DNA of 43,651 bases from Eubacteriales bacterium (GCA_030537135.1 JAUNOP010000019.1:1-43651), one strand, 5' to 3'; positions 32,863-42,308 are shown, counted from the first letter of the stretch. The notes: generated by a model from the sequence alone, not told the origin. Made by a program: numbers and translations.

Positions 32863-34146
32863 TCAAAGGATTTTCATAATGTCCTGATACATCACAACTA
32901 CCATCAGAAGCATCAGAAGCATCAGCCCCGCAAAATGAATCATTCCCTCTGCCTCACGGTTCACAGGCTTTTTACGTATAGCCTCAATAACCAGAAACAC
33001 CAAGCGTCCTCCATCCAGGGCAGGAATCGGAAGGAGATTCATAACACCCAGATTTGCAGACAAAAGAACCGCCATATTCAGCATATTCATCCACACCATG
33101 AGCATTCCCTGGCTTTTGGACTGCTCGTAGGTATCTCCGATAACATCCACCACCCCTACCGGACCGCTCAAATCCTTTATCCCAAATCTTCCGGTTATGA
33201 GCTGCTTAAGGCTCTGCACAGTCGTGCGGATAAAATATTTCACCTCAATGAGCCCATACTTGATAATATCAAAGCCCCTCGCCTTTACACAGGCTGTATT
33301 ACAGGAAAAGCCAAGCATAGGGACGCGGTATTCTTTTGGGGTGATCACGGACTCATACTCCAGACCATCTCTGCTGTAGGTGACAGTAACCGGTTTCTCC
33401 TGCAGCGGATTTTCCTGAATATATTCACTATACGCTTCAATGCTTTCAAAATAAGTTCCATTTATAGATGTAAGAGTATCTCCAGGCTGTATTCCACTGT
33501 CCATCGCAGGCATTCCCTCTGACAGAGAGCTTACCTCCAAAGAGCCGCTCTCAAAGGTCACCCCCATCAAATATCTCACATAATCTTCAGGAACATAGCT
33601 GATTTCATATTCCTCTCCCTCTCTTTCATAGGTAAGAGAAACCGTATCTCCGGAATTTATCGTATAAAGAGTCTGATAGAGATAAACATCCTTTCCAAGG
33701 TCAACCGAGTACCCCTGAAAATTCGTTATCAAATCCCCTTCCTGAAGTCCTGCCTGTGCTGCCGGGGAGTCCTCCTGTACCTGAAGCACAACTGCCGGTT
33801 CATAGCCCACTGCCGCCACAATAATCACTGCGAAAATAAGCGCCAGAATAAAATTAAACACAGGACCTGCCGCAATAATGGAGATTCTTCCCCACACAGA
33901 GGCGCTGTTAAAGCTCCCTTCCTCATTGTCTGAAGAATCCTCCCCCTGCATCATGCAGGAGCCGCCAAGCGGAAACAGCTTAACCGAATATCGGGTGCCT
34001 CCCCTTACTGTGCTTATGAGCCTTGGTCCCATTCCAAGAGAAAATTCTATTACGCCTACTCCATTCTTCTTTGCCAGAAGAAAATGCCCCAGCTCATGAA
34101 ACAAAATCACAGCGCTGAAAATCAAAATCGCAATTATAAATTTCAA
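32863..34146 (-). CDS. rseP: RIP zinc metalloprotease RseP
   Basis: Intramembrane site-2-type protease. The zinc motif HELGH is in the first transmembrane helix (about residues 18-22), PDZ-like domains occupy about 115-195 and 200-275, and the C-terminal membrane part holds LLPIPALDGGRLVF with the LDG motif. The start is TTG at 34146, 1 nt after the ispC stop with AGGTGG just upstream inside ispC; another TTG at 34164 would add 6 residues. Substrates are unknown in this group. Confidence 0.95.
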   Translation of the reverse strand: MKFIIAILIFSAVILFHELGHFLLAKKNGVGVIEFSLGMGPRLISTVRGGTRYSVKLFPLGGSCMMQGEDSSDNEEGSFNSASVWGRISIIAAGPVFNFILALIFAVIIVAAVGYEPAVVLQVQEDSPAAQAGLQEGDLITNFQGYSVDLGKDVYLYQTLYTINSGDTVSLTYEREGEEYEISYVPEDYVRYLMGVTFESGSLEVSSLSEGMPAMDSGIQPGDTLTSINGTYFESIEAYSEYIQENPLQEKPVTVTYSRDGLEYESVITPKEYRVPMLGFSCNTACVKARGFDIIKYGLIEVKYFIRTTVQSLKQLITGRFGIKDLSGPVGVVDVIGDTYEQSKSQGMLMVWMNMLNMAVLLSANLGVMNLLPIPALDGGRLVFLVIEAIRKKPVNREAEGMIHFAGLMLLMLLMVVVMYQDIMKIL

Positions 34147-34147
34147 A

Positions 34148-35290
34148 CTACCACCTGCCTTCAATCCATTGATAGGTTTCCTGCTCTGCTGATAAGATCT
34201 CGTTCAGTCCAGGATTCTCTCTTACAATGTGTCTGTCCATAGACTGCCCGATAATATCATAAATATCCAAAAAGCCTATTTTTCTCTGGAGAAACTTCTT
34301 TACTGCCAGTTCATTGGCAGCATTAAAAACTGTTGGCATGGTTCCTCCCCTTCTGGACGCCTCTATTGCCATGGGAAGTCCGAGAAATGTCTCCATATCA
34401 GGCTCTTCAAAGGAAATCGCCTTTAGTTTGGCAAAATCGAGTCTCTCCCCATCCAGACAGCGCCTCTCAGGATAATACAGTGCATACTGGATAGGCAGTC
34501 TCATATCCGGAGTTCCAAGCTGCGCCATTACTGCCCCATCCTTAAATTCAACCATAGAATGAATGATGCTCTGGGGCTGCACTACCACCTGAATCTGCTC
34601 CAAATCCATGCCAAACAGCCATTTTGCCTCCATAACCTCCAGTCCCTTGTTTACCAGAGTCGCTGAATCCACTGTGATTTTCTGCCCCATAACCCAGTTT
34701 GGATGCTTTAAGGTATCCTCAAGAGTCACATTTTTAAGCTCCTCTCTACTTTTCCCACGGAAGGGTCCCCCTGAAGCTGTTATCAGAAGCTTATGTACCT
34801 GATCTCGCTTTTCCCCGTGAAGAGCCTGAAAAACAGCGCTGTGTTCACTGTCCACAGGAAGGATCTGAACTCCATATTCCTTTGCCATGGGCATGATTAA
34901 ATGCCCTGCTGTTACCAGTGTTTCCTTGTTTGCCAGAGCAATATCCTTTCCTGCCCGGATAGCCTCCATGGTCGGACGGATTCCAATCATTCCCACAATC
35001 GCTGTCACCAGAATTTCTGATTCCTGCATAGAAGCAAGCTCCAGAAGGCCGTCCATGCCGCACACCACTCTTGTGTCTGTGTCCCGAATACGCTCTGAGA
35101 GTTCTCTGGCTGCTTTTTCCTCCCAGACAGCAGCAATTTTCGGTGAGAATTCTCTTACCTGCTCTTCCAGCTTTTTCACGCTCTTTCCAGCACTGATTCC
35201 TACCACCTGAAGGTCTCTGTTTTTTCTTACCACATCCAGAGTCTGCGTTCCAATAGAACCTGTAGAGCCTAAAATCGCTATTTTCTTCAT
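34148..35290 (-). CDS. ispC: 1-deoxy-D-xylulose-5-phosphate reductoisomerase
   Basis: Second step of the MEP isoprenoid pathway, making MEP from DXP with NADPH. The nucleotide-binding motif LGSTGSIGTQTLDVVR is at residues 7-22; LPVDSEHSAVFQ (metal and substrate ligands) is near 144-155 and ITASGGPFRG near 175. All 380 residues are present. It is in line with uppS and cdsA, which use or depend on its product. Confidence 0.97.
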   Translation of the reverse strand: MKKIAILGSTGSIGTQTLDVVRKNRDLQVVGISAGKSVKKLEEQVREFSPKIAAVWEEKAARELSERIRDTDTRVVCGMDGLLELASMQESEILVTAIVGMIGIRPTMEAIRAGKDIALANKETLVTAGHLIMPMAKEYGVQILPVDSEHSAVFQALHGEKRDQVHKLLITASGGPFRGKSREELKNVTLEDTLKHPNWVMGQKITVDSATLVNKGLEVMEAKWLFGMDLEQIQVVVQPQSIIHSMVEFKDGAVMAQLGTPDMRLPIQYALYYPERRCLDGERLDFAKLKAISFEEPDMETFLGLPMAIEASRRGGTMPTVFNAANELAVKKFLQRKIGFLDIYDIIGQSMDRHIVRENPGLNEILSAEQETYQWIEGRW

Positions 35291-35342
35291 CCCTCTATCC
35301 TCTGCTTTCTATTTCTGTTCTTCTCTGTATTCCCAGCCAAGC

Positions 35343-35460
35343 GAAAATCCGCAATCCGCTTCGCTGCTTGCTCATAACCATATATCTTTGCGCACAGCGT
35401 CCGCTCCAAAGGAGCATGTATTACGGGATGCCCATGGGTATAGCTGCTTGCTTGATACGT
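35343..35460. repeat. intergenic repeat-like hairpin region between cdsA and ispC
   Basis: About 120 nt without a gene. On the minus strand it has GAGCAAGCAGCGAAGCGGA, similar to segments at 3657-3690 and 8099-8120, then a small GCTCC/GGAGC hairpin (about 35405-35417). A second AAGCAAGCAGC lies near the cdsA side. It appears to be a member of the same dispersed intergenic family. Confidence 0.4.
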
Positions 35461-36255
35461 TTAAGCTCCCAAAATAGTTCTGGCCAGAAAATAAATTACC
35501 GGCGCTGTAAAAATAACACTGTCAAATCTGTCAAGAATTCCTCCGTGTCCTGGAATCAGCTTTCCATAATCCTTAATTCCCTGGTTTCTCTTAATCGCTG
35601 AAGCAGCCAGGTCTCCGACCATGGAAATGAGCGCGCCCACTGCGCAGATTAAGGCATACTCCCACACTGTGCTGTGAAAAACAGCGGCATAAATTCCTCC
35701 AAGCAATGATGCCCCCGCTACTCCTCCTACAGCTCCCTCTATCGACTTTTTGGGACTTAAAACAGGAGCCATCTTATGCTTTCCAAACAAAACTCCAACA
35801 CAATAAGCACAGGTGTCGCACCCCCAGGAACACAGGAATATGAGCCACACTGCCAGCTTTCCATCCGAAAGCTCCCTTGTGAGATAAATAAAGGACAGCA
35901 TGACTGCCACATAGAGGATTCCAAAAAAAGCAGTCATCACCTGTGATGCCTCGTATTTTGGATATGTAAATACATATACACTCATAAGAACAATCAGAGA
36001 GAGCATAACCCCCATAAACCCATATTTTTCAAAGTCCAATGTCATCAGTACATAATAAGCTGCCGCGCACAGATAACCTGTAATTTCCAGAACTCCAAAG
36101 CTTCTGATATGCAGCTTCATAGCCTTGTACAGCTCCTGCATTCCAATCACAGAAATTGCCATGAGAGTAAATAAAAGCACCGGTCCTCCGGTAATAATCG
36201 TGATAAGGGCGATTGCTACCAAAACAATGCCGCTGATAAGCCTGGTTATGAACAT
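35461..36255 (-). CDS. cdsA: phosphatidate cytidylyltransferase
   Basis: Makes CDP-diacylglycerol from phosphatidate and CTP for phospholipid synthesis. A 264-residue membrane protein with about eight hydrophobic helices. The signature at the C-terminal end is complete: KSIEGAVGG (about 190-198), GDLAASAIKR, and GKLIPGHGGILDRFDS. The ATG at 36255 has a GGAGG site and overlaps uppS by 10 nt. Confidence 0.96.
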   Translation of the reverse strand: MFITRLISGIVLVAIALITIITGGPVLLFTLMAISVIGMQELYKAMKLHIRSFGVLEITGYLCAAAYYVLMTLDFEKYGFMGVMLSLIVLMSVYVFTYPKYEASQVMTAFFGILYVAVMLSFIYLTRELSDGKLAVWLIFLCSWGCDTCAYCVGVLFGKHKMAPVLSPKKSIEGAVGGVAGASLLGGIYAAVFHSTVWEYALICAVGALISMVGDLAASAIKRNQGIKDYGKLIPGHGGILDRFDSVIFTAPVIYFLARTILGA

Positions 36256-36965
36256 GCTCCTTCCTCCTTCACTCCTCCGTACCTTCTGTCTCTCTCATTA
36301 TATTTCTCAATAGCTTTTACTAATTCCTTTCTATGAAAATCCGGCCATGCAACCTCTGTAAAATAAAACTCCGTATATGCAAGCTGCCACAGGAGAAAAT
36401 TGGAAAGTCTCTGCTCGCCGCTGGTGCGTATCAGAAAATCCGGGTCTGGAATTCCCTGTGTATCCAGAAAATCTCCAATCGTACTCTCTGAAATGTCCTC
36501 AGGCAAAAGCTCTCCTGCCTGCACCTTTTGAGCTATTTTCTGGACTCCCCTGCGTATCTCATCCCTGCTTCCGTAATTGAGTGCAATCTGAAAATGAAGC
36601 TCATCAAAATCTTTGGAAAATTCCTCTAATCTTTGAATGCTCTCCTGAATATCTCTGTCAAAGCCTGTCTTGTCTCCAATAATACGCACACGCATCCTGT
36701 TTCTTTCGGAAATCTTAATACATTTCTTTAAGTATCCCCGAAATAGGGTCATTAAATACCCAACCTCTTCCTTTGAGCGCTTCCAGTTTTCCGTAGAAAA
36801 AGCATATACTGTCAGATATTTGATTCCAAGCTCTTTCATATCATCGCAAATTGTTTCCAGATTTTCACAGCCCTTTTTATGTCCATAGCTTCTCGGCATT
36901 CCCTTTGCCTTAGCCCAGCGGCCATTTCCATCCAAAATGATTGCCACATGGTTGGGAACCTTCAT
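36246..36965 (-). CDS. uppS: undecaprenyl diphosphate synthase
   Basis: Builds the C55 lipid carrier precursor from IPP and FPP. The catalytic Asp is in VAIILDGNGRWAKAKG near residue 12, H-G-H-type RSYGHKKGCEN follows, and the C-terminal RTSGEQRLSNFLLWQLAYTEFYF motif is intact in 239 residues. It starts 93 nt after frr; a hairpin lies in that gap. Confidence 0.97.
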   Translation of the reverse strand: MKVPNHVAIILDGNGRWAKAKGMPRSYGHKKGCENLETICDDMKELGIKYLTVYAFSTENWKRSKEEVGYLMTLFRGYLKKCIKISERNRMRVRIIGDKTGFDRDIQESIQRLEEFSKDFDELHFQIALNYGSRDEIRRGVQKIAQKVQAGELLPEDISESTIGDFLDTQGIPDPDFLIRTSGEQRLSNFLLWQLAYTEFYFTEVAWPDFHRKELVKAIEKYNERDRRYGGVKEEGACS

Positions 36966-37004
36966 ATCCCTTCTCCTCCTATCCTCTCCGGTTCTCTTTT
37001 TGGC

Positions 37005-37059
37005 ACAGTACAGCAGTGAGAGAGAGCCTATTTTCTAAGCCCTCTCTCACAAATACTGT
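37005..37059 (-). other. hairpin between frr and uppS
   Basis: A 9-bp stem GTGAGAGAG/CTCTCTCAC (37016-37024 with 37042-37050) inside an outer ACAGTA/TACTGT pair (37005-37010 with 37054-37059). No U-tract follows. It abuts the frr stop and may act as a processing or stability element within the operon. Confidence 0.45.
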
Positions 37060-37610
37060 TATACCGTCATGATTTCCTTTGATTTTGTATCAACAGATGC
37101 ATCCACTTCCTTGATATATTTATCAGTGAGCTTCTGTACCTTTTCTTCAAGCTCTTTTATCTCATCCTCAGACACATCCTGCTTTGCAAGCTTCTTGAGC
37201 GCGTCATTGGCATCTCTGCGGATATTGCGGACAGCTACCTTGGCAGCCTCTCCTTTTTTCTTTACATCCTTAACCAGATCCTTTCTGCGCTCCTCTGTAA
37301 GCTCAGGAAAAATCAGTCGAATCACCTTACCGTCATTGCTCGGATTCAGTCCAAGGTCAGAGCAGAGAATTGCTTTCTCAATGACCTTAATAAGACGGGA
37401 TTCCCATGGCTGAATCTGAATCATGCGCGCCTCAGGCACCGTAACATTTGCTACCTGCTGAATCGGAGTGGGCGCCCCATAATAATCCACAGTAAGCTTG
37501 TCCAGGATATGCGGGTTTGCACGTCCTGCACGGATAGCCGCCAGATCTGCATTAAGGCTTATCATGGTTTTTTTCATCTTGTCTTCATATTTCTGAATTC
37601 TCTCGTCCAT
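37059..37610 (-). CDS. frr: ribosome recycling factor
   Basis: Splits post-termination ribosomes with EF-G. At 183 residues it is standard length, with [20 protein letters not shown] near 26-45, [13 protein letters not shown], and the C-terminal helix of [15 protein letters not shown]. It lies 50 nt after pyrH, the usual order. Confidence 0.97.
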   Translation of the reverse strand: MDERIQKYEDKMKKTMISLNADLAAIRAGRANPHILDKLTVDYYGAPTPIQQVANVTVPEARMIQIQPWESRLIKVIEKAILCSDLGLNPSNDGKVIRLIFPELTEERRKDLVKDVKKKGEAAKVAVRNIRRDANDALKKLAKQDVSEDEIKELEEKVQKLTDKYIKEVDASVDTKSKEIMTV

Positions 37611-37660
37611 TTGTAAAATCTCCCTTTTTATTTTTTATATAGCCTTGCGAGAACAGGAAT

Positions 37661-38356
37661 CTATACAGTCACCCTTGTTCCATGGAATTCTCCATGCACA
37701 GCATTTACAATACTGTTCTCCTCTTCGAGAGCAAACACCAGCATAGGCATTTTCTGCTCCATGCACATGATAGAGGCAGTCAAATCCATAGCTGCAAGCT
37801 TCTTATCCACAACCTCCTGAATATGCACCTCATCATACTTCCTGGCATCTGGGTTCTGCCTTGGATCGCTGTCATAGATGCCATCCACTGCTTTTGCCAG
37901 AAGAATTGCCTCTGCATTGATTTCCACAGCTCTGAGAACGGTAGCCGTGTCTGTGGAAAAGTAGGGATGACCGGTTCCTCCTGCAAAGAAAACCACTCTT
38001 CCCTGGGCAAAGCTTTCCTCAACAGCATCCTTGGAATACATCTTTGTAAAGCCACCGCAAATAAACGGAGTGAAAATATCTGTCTTCATTCCCACATATC
38101 TGCAGATATCTGACACATAAATGCAGTTCATAATAGTTGCCATCATGCCAATCTGGTCTGCCTTGTTTCTGTCAATGGTTGCGCTGGTGCGGCCTCTCCA
38201 GAAGTTGCCTCCTCCAATGACAATCCCCACCTGCGTTCCCTCTTTGACAATCGCCTGAATCTGTTCTGCCACTCCAAGGACAGTCTGCTCATCAAAGCCT
38301 GTTTTCTTTTGTCCGGCAAGCGCCTCTCCGCTTAGTTTTAATAATACACGCTTCAT
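37661..38356 (-). CDS. pyrH: UMP kinase
   Basis: Phosphorylates UMP to UDP; bacterial amino-acid-kinase-family type. MKRVLLKLSGEALAG opens the protein (231 residues), followed by G-I-V-I-G-G-G-N-F-W-R-G, D-Q-I-G-M-M-A-T and A-G-G-T-G-H-P-Y-F-S-T-D-T. The open frame begins at 38371, but the AGGAG site precedes the ATG at 38356. rpsB and tsf, often just upstream in other Firmicutes, are absent here; a lipoprotein gene takes that place. Confidence 0.96.
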   Translation of the reverse strand: MKRVLLKLSGEALAGQKKTGFDEQTVLGVAEQIQAIVKEGTQVGIVIGGGNFWRGRTSATIDRNKADQIGMMATIMNCIYVSDICRYVGMKTDIFTPFICGGFTKMYSKDAVEESFAQGRVVFFAGGTGHPYFSTDTATVLRAVEINAEAILLAKAVDGIYDSDPRQNPDARKYDEVHIQEVVDKKLAAMDLTASIMCMEQKMPMLVFALEEENSIVNAVHGEFHGTRVTV

Positions 38357-38372
38357 TTTTTTCTCCTGCATT

Positions 38373-39350
38373 TTACCAAATCTGTGTTACCGTTTCATTT
38401 CCATTCTCATCAACAGAGGTAAAGACTGTAAATGAATCATAGTAATAATATCCGCCCTCGCCCATATCCGGGTCTGTTCCATAGCTCACGTCATTTGCCT
38501 CGCCCACATTTGGGTCTGCCAAAAGGCTGTCTATACTCTGACCTATGTAGCTCTGGGCAATTTCTCTCACAGTTTGCTGATTTTCAGTTTTCTCATCAGG
38601 GCTTGAGGGAGATACCTGCGGCTCCTGCGCCTCTGGGGTAGGAGTAGGAGTTACCAAAGACGGGTCTGTTGTCTCCATCATATCGTCTGTATCCTCCTCT
38701 TCCTCTTCTGGTTCAGGGGTAGGCGTGAGTATCTCCTCTTCCTCTGACAGCCCCATGCGTGTAAGCACTTCCTGAAGAGTAGAAACCTGTTCCTCTAGAT
38801 CATTGTCATAATAGGTCGCGTAAGGAACCTCTTCCTCATTCAGGTTCAGGGCAACCTCGCCTATTGACTCCAGAGGAAGATTTCTGAAATAATTTTCATC
38901 TGTTCCTGTCTCATCGTTATACACAACTCTCACATCATAGGTGTTCTGCAAAGCAGTCTCTTCTGGTTCATAATAATAATCTGCTTTCTCTCCATCCTCA
39001 AGCGCAAACGTATCTTCGATGAGGTCGCTTCCCCACTCAGTACTGTTATAATCTGAAGAGAAGGGTCTCACATAAAAGCCTGTAATGGTCTTGCCCGTTT
39101 TATTCACAAAGGTCACTTCAGCGGAAGTTGCGATCCTGTCGCCCATGGTCTTATCTGACACAGCAGAAGTCTCATCTGCCTTCACCATATTTATCAGCTC
39201 ACCATCTGCCTCTGCTATGTTCTGTCCTGTAACCGCTGTTGTTGCCTGCTGCTTTACATCACTTTCCGCTGACTCTCGGTCTTTTCCACAGCCTGCTGCA
39301 AGAGAAAGTATGGTGCATCCCAACAAAACGGCAATATATTTTTTCTTCAT
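38373..39350 (-). CDS. predicted lipoprotein with acidic linker
   Basis: A 325-residue lipoprotein: signal peptide MKKKYIAVLLGCTILSL with lipobox LAAGC (Cys21). The region about 70-165 is a beta-rich domain (ATSAEVTFVNKTGKTITGFYVRP). A disordered Glu/Asp/Pro/Thr linker with TPTPEPEEEEEDTDD and VTPTPTPEAQEP runs at about 210-260. The C-terminal 70 residues (YIGQSIDSLLADPNVGEAND...YYYYDSFTVFTS) resemble a SmpA/BamE-like small domain. No named family recognised. It heads the pyrH operon behind a consensus promoter and ends 16 nt before pyrH. Confidence 0.8.
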   Translation of the reverse strand: MKKKYIAVLLGCTILSLAAGCGKDRESAESDVKQQATTAVTGQNIAEADGELINMVKADETSAVSDKTMGDRIATSAEVTFVNKTGKTITGFYVRPFSSDYNSTEWGSDLIEDTFALEDGEKADYYYEPEETALQNTYDVRVVYNDETGTDENYFRNLPLESIGEVALNLNEEEVPYATYYDNDLEEQVSTLQEVLTRMGLSEEEEILTPTPEPEEEEEDTDDMMETTDPSLVTPTPTPEAQEPQVSPSSPDEKTENQQTVREIAQSYIGQSIDSLLADPNVGEANDVSYGTDPDMGEGGYYYYDSFTVFTSVDENGNETVTQIW

Positions 39351-39396
39351 AATCCATCTCCTCCTGACAATATGCCAGTTTACTTCCTTCTCTCCT

Positions 39397-39424
39397 ATTA
39401 TACAGACTCTCCAGTTCTTGTCAA
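39397..39424 (-). promoter_or_regulatory. promoter of the lipoprotein-pyrH operon
   Basis: On the minus strand, perfect -35 TTGACA (39424-39419) and perfect -10 TATAAT (39402-39397), 16-nt spacer. Start expected near 39390, about 40 nt before the lipoprotein ATG with its AGGAGG site. Confidence 0.88.
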
Positions 39425-39499
39425 CTTCCCGTTTGGTTTTTCACATTTTTTTAAGATTTCCTTATTAATTTGTGTAATAATCTGGCTGTACTGCCTTGC

Positions 39500-40096
39500 C
39501 TACTTCTCAGCAATGCTTCTGATAATCTCCGCGCAGCCCTCATATCCCAAGGTCGTCGTATTCAGGCAGAGGTCATAATTTGTAAGCTTCCCCCATTCCT
39601 GTCCAGTATGGAAATAATAGTAATCCTTTCTGTCTCTGTCCTTTCGGTTGATTCTGGAAGGCGCGTCCCTTCTGCTGACCTTATCCACCTCCATAATGCG
39701 CTGAATTCTCTGTTCCATAGAGGAAGCATAAATAAACACACGCACAAGCTCGCATTCGTCTCTGAGAATCCAGTCTGCACATCTTCCCACAAAAATACAT
39801 GGGCCATCCTGCACCAGCTTTTTCATAGTATCCATCTGTGCCTGATAAAGCTTATACGGCATCATAACTCTTTCTTCACTGGTATAGCCATCAGCTATCA
39901 TGGCAATGTTATAAAGAAAGCTGGTATTTTTCTTCTCATCATACTCCTTGAATAATCCAGGGTTGATTCCGTATCTTTCTCCTGCAATCAGCAAAAGATT
40001 TCCATCAAAAAACGGAATTCCCATCTTTTTGGATAACAGGTCCGCCACTTCCCGGCCGCCGCTTCCATACTGTCTGCTTATTGTAATTATCTTCAT
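39500..40096 (-). CDS. cytidylate-kinase-like family protein
   Basis: A 198-residue protein of the Cytidylate_kin2 group, a P-loop fold. ITISRQYGSGGREVADLLSKK is the glycine-rich loop near 4-24 (G-S-G-G-R, a variant of GxxGxGK), followed by P-F-F-D. C-I-F-V-G-R-C-A-D-W-I-L is near 103-114, and SRRDAPSRINRKDRDRKDYY an arginine-rich lid. Substrate is unknown; it is not a normal Cmk because the P-loop lacks the usual Lys-Ser/Thr. The ATG at 40096 follows AGGAG. Confidence 0.82.
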   Translation of the reverse strand: MKIITISRQYGSGGREVADLLSKKMGIPFFDGNLLLIAGERYGINPGLFKEYDEKKNTSFLYNIAMIADGYTSEERVMMPYKLYQAQMDTMKKLVQDGPCIFVGRCADWILRDECELVRVFIYASSMEQRIQRIMEVDKVSRRDAPSRINRKDRDRKDYYYFHTGQEWGKLTNYDLCLNTTTLGYEGCAEIIRSIAEK

Positions 40097-40241
40097 ATAT
40101 TTCTCCTTTCTGCGTTTTTTCTGATAGTCATAGTATACAATTTTTTTAGAAATAACTCAAGAGTTTACATCATTTTTAACAATTTCTATTTTTTTTCATT
40201 TTTTTTGATGATTGTGCTACCTTTTTTTGCGTTTTATGGTA

Positions 40242-40247
40242 TATAAT
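40242..40247 (+). promoter_or_regulatory. possible -10 box for the DUF4358-MBOAT-DHHW cluster
   Basis: A perfect TATAAT sits about 105 nt upstream of the DUF4358 ATG in the divergent intergenic region (40097-40351). No good -35 is seen; T-rich sequence precedes it. The long leader (40254-40351) shows no clear structure. Confidence 0.4.
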
Positions 40248-40351
40248 AAATAGGTTACTGAATCTGACAAAAGCTGACGGAATCTGCCAGGAGACGCCAC
40301 TGCCGCCAGCATTCGCAATCTGAGATTTTTTTATATTGAGGTAAACCACAC

Positions 40352-40834
40352 ATGAAAAAGAAAATTCATCCTCTTATGGTTATTCGCTATCTGATGCTAT
40401 CTGGACTGCTTGCATGTGCTGTACTCTTGCAGCTCGGAAGCAAGGTCAGCAATACACCTGCTGAAACTGTACTTTCCAATGTCGCCGCTGTCTGCGACCT
40501 CTCAGGAGCTGTCCAGTCGGATAATCGAATGTTCAAGCGGCTCTACCAGCTAAACGCAGGGGATTATGAAAATATCATCCTCTACATCCCGGCTTCCAAT
40601 ATGGATGTACAAGAACTGCTTATTGTCAAGCTCCGCGACGCCTCTCAGGCAGAGGGAGTAGAGGCTGCTGTCAACGCTCGCCTTCAGTCTCAGATGGACA
40701 GCTTTGAAGGTTATGGTGTGGAACAATATCACCTGCTTGAGAATCATATCCTTGAGATACAGGGAAATTATGTATTCTATCTGGTTCATTCCAATGCCTC
40801 AAAGGGAAGGGAAGCCTTCCTTGACAGCCTGTAG
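40352..40834 (+). CDS. DUF4358-family protein
   Basis: A 160-residue predicted secreted or membrane-anchored protein. It has a hydrophobic segment at about 10-28 (VIRYLMLSGLLACAVLLQLG) acting as signal anchor; the rest is an extracytoplasmic domain with a helix VKLRDASQAEGVEAAVNARLQSQ and Y-V-F-Y-L-V near the C-terminus. DUF4358 genes are often found in Lachnospiraceae clusters with MBOAT genes. Here it is 44 nt upstream of one. Function unknown. Confidence 0.75.
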   Translation: MKKKIHPLMVIRYLMLSGLLACAVLLQLGSKVSNTPAETVLSNVAAVCDLSGAVQSDNRMFKRLYQLNAGDYENIILYIPASNMDVQELLIVKLRDASQAEGVEAAVNARLQSQMDSFEGYGVEQYHLLENHILEIQGNYVFYLVHSNASKGREAFLDSL

Positions 40835-40878
40835 AAGAACCTGACCCCAACATCATTATTCAGAAAGGATTTATTGTT

Positions 40879-42291
40879 ATGATATTCAGCAGCCTTTTTT
40901 TCCTGTATGTATTCCTGCCGGTTACTCTCATTTTATATTATGTGGTTCCCACAAAGCTTAAGAACACGGTTTTGCTCCTTGTGAGTCTTATCTTTTATGC
41001 CTGGGGAGAGCCTGTATATATTTTCCTTATGATATTCAGTATTCTATTTAACTACTTCAGCGGTATAGAGATTGCCTTCTACAGGGAGGAAAATCGTGAC
41101 AAGGACGCCAAAATCTGCTTTTGGGTAACAACAGTGGCGAACCTTGCTATTCTGGGCTTTTTCAAATATTACGGATTTCTGATCGACAATCTCAATGCAA
41201 TCCTTCCCTTTGAAATTCCGTACCGCCAGCTTGCCCTTCCTATTGGTATTTCCTTCTATACCTTCCAGACCCTGTCTTATGTCATCGACGTTTATCTGGG
41301 TAAGGTAGAAGTACAGAAAAACCTGATTCATTTCGGCGCCTATGTCACCATGTTTCCTCAGCTGATTGCCGGTCCTATTGTAAAGTATTCGGATGTTGCC
41401 GCACAGCTGGTATCCAGAAAGATTTCCTTAAGACGCTTTGGAGACGGTACAGCATGGTTCCTAAGAGGGCTCGGAAAAAAGGTTCTTTTTGCCAACAACA
41501 TCGGTATGGTATATGATGCCATCGCTGCCCTTGCCCCTGACCAGCGTTCTGTGATAACAGCCTGGGTCGGCTGCGCTGCCTATACCTTTCAGATTTACTA
41601 TGATTTCAGCGGTTATTCTGATATGGCCATTGGTCTTGGAAAAATGTTTGGATTTGATTTTATCAAAAACTTTGATTATCCTTATACCTCGTCCAGTGTG
41701 ACAGAATTCTGGCGCAGATGGCATATTTCCCTTGGCTCCTGGTTCCGTGAATATGTATATATTCCCCTGGGAGGAAACCGCTGCTCTACTCTGAAAAATA
41801 TCCGAAACATCTTTGTCGTATGGATGCTTACGGGCTTCTGGCATGGAGCTGCCTGGAACTTTATTTTCTGGGGATTGTATTATGGAATTCTTTTATTTCT
41901 GGAGAAATACACACTGAAGAGCTTTCTTGAGAGGGTTCCTCTCTTTGTAAAGCATATTTATACCATGATTCTGGTCATGATTGGCTGGGTATTCTTCTCA
42001 GCTCCTACTATGGGAAGCGCGACGACTTATCTGGGAAATATGATTGGAATCGGGGGACATGGTTTTATAGATTCCACAGGCTTATACTATCTGGGAAGCA
42101 GCGCTATTTTGTTTATACTGATGAGCTTGTGCGCCGGTCCCCTTGTGTACAGGCTTTTCCGCCATTTTGCACTCTCAGGAGGCAGCTTTAAAACAACCAG
42201 GGTTGTTCTCGTTTACATGGGAATATTCCTGCTTTGTACTGCATACCTTGTTAATGCAACCTATAATCCTTTCCTGTATTTTAGATTTTAG
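40879..42291 (+). CDS. MBOAT-family O-acyltransferase (AlgI/DltB-like)
   Basis: A 470-residue membrane acyltransferase. It has at least eight hydrophobic segments and the MBOAT signature: P-Q-L-I-A-G-P-I-V-K-Y, EFWRRWHISLGSWFREYVYIPLGG near 275-298 and MLTGFWHGAAWNFIFWG with the catalytic His near 317. The fold moves acyl groups, commonly acetyl, across the membrane to a surface polymer. The following DHHW gene probably supplies the extracellular partner (inference by analogy with AlgI and AlgJ/AlgX). Confidence 0.93.
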   Translation: MIFSSLFFLYVFLPVTLILYYVVPTKLKNTVLLLVSLIFYAWGEPVYIFLMIFSILFNYFSGIEIAFYREENRDKDAKICFWVTTVANLAILGFFKYYGFLIDNLNAILPFEIPYRQLALPIGISFYTFQTLSYVIDVYLGKVEVQKNLIHFGAYVTMFPQLIAGPIVKYSDVAAQLVSRKISLRRFGDGTAWFLRGLGKKVLFANNIGMVYDAIAALAPDQRSVITAWVGCAAYTFQIYYDFSGYSDMAIGLGKMFGFDFIKNFDYPYTSSSVTEFWRRWHISLGSWFREYVYIPLGGNRCSTLKNIRNIFVVWMLTGFWHGAAWNFIFWGLYYGILLFLEKYTLKSFLERVPLFVKHIYTMILVMIGWVFFSAPTMGSATTYLGNMIGIGGHGFIDSTGLYYLGSSAILFILMSLCAGPLVYRLFRHFALSGGSFKTTRVVLVYMGIFLLCTAYLVNATYNPFLYFRF

Positions 42292-42308
42292 AAGAAAGAG
42301 GCCAGAAC

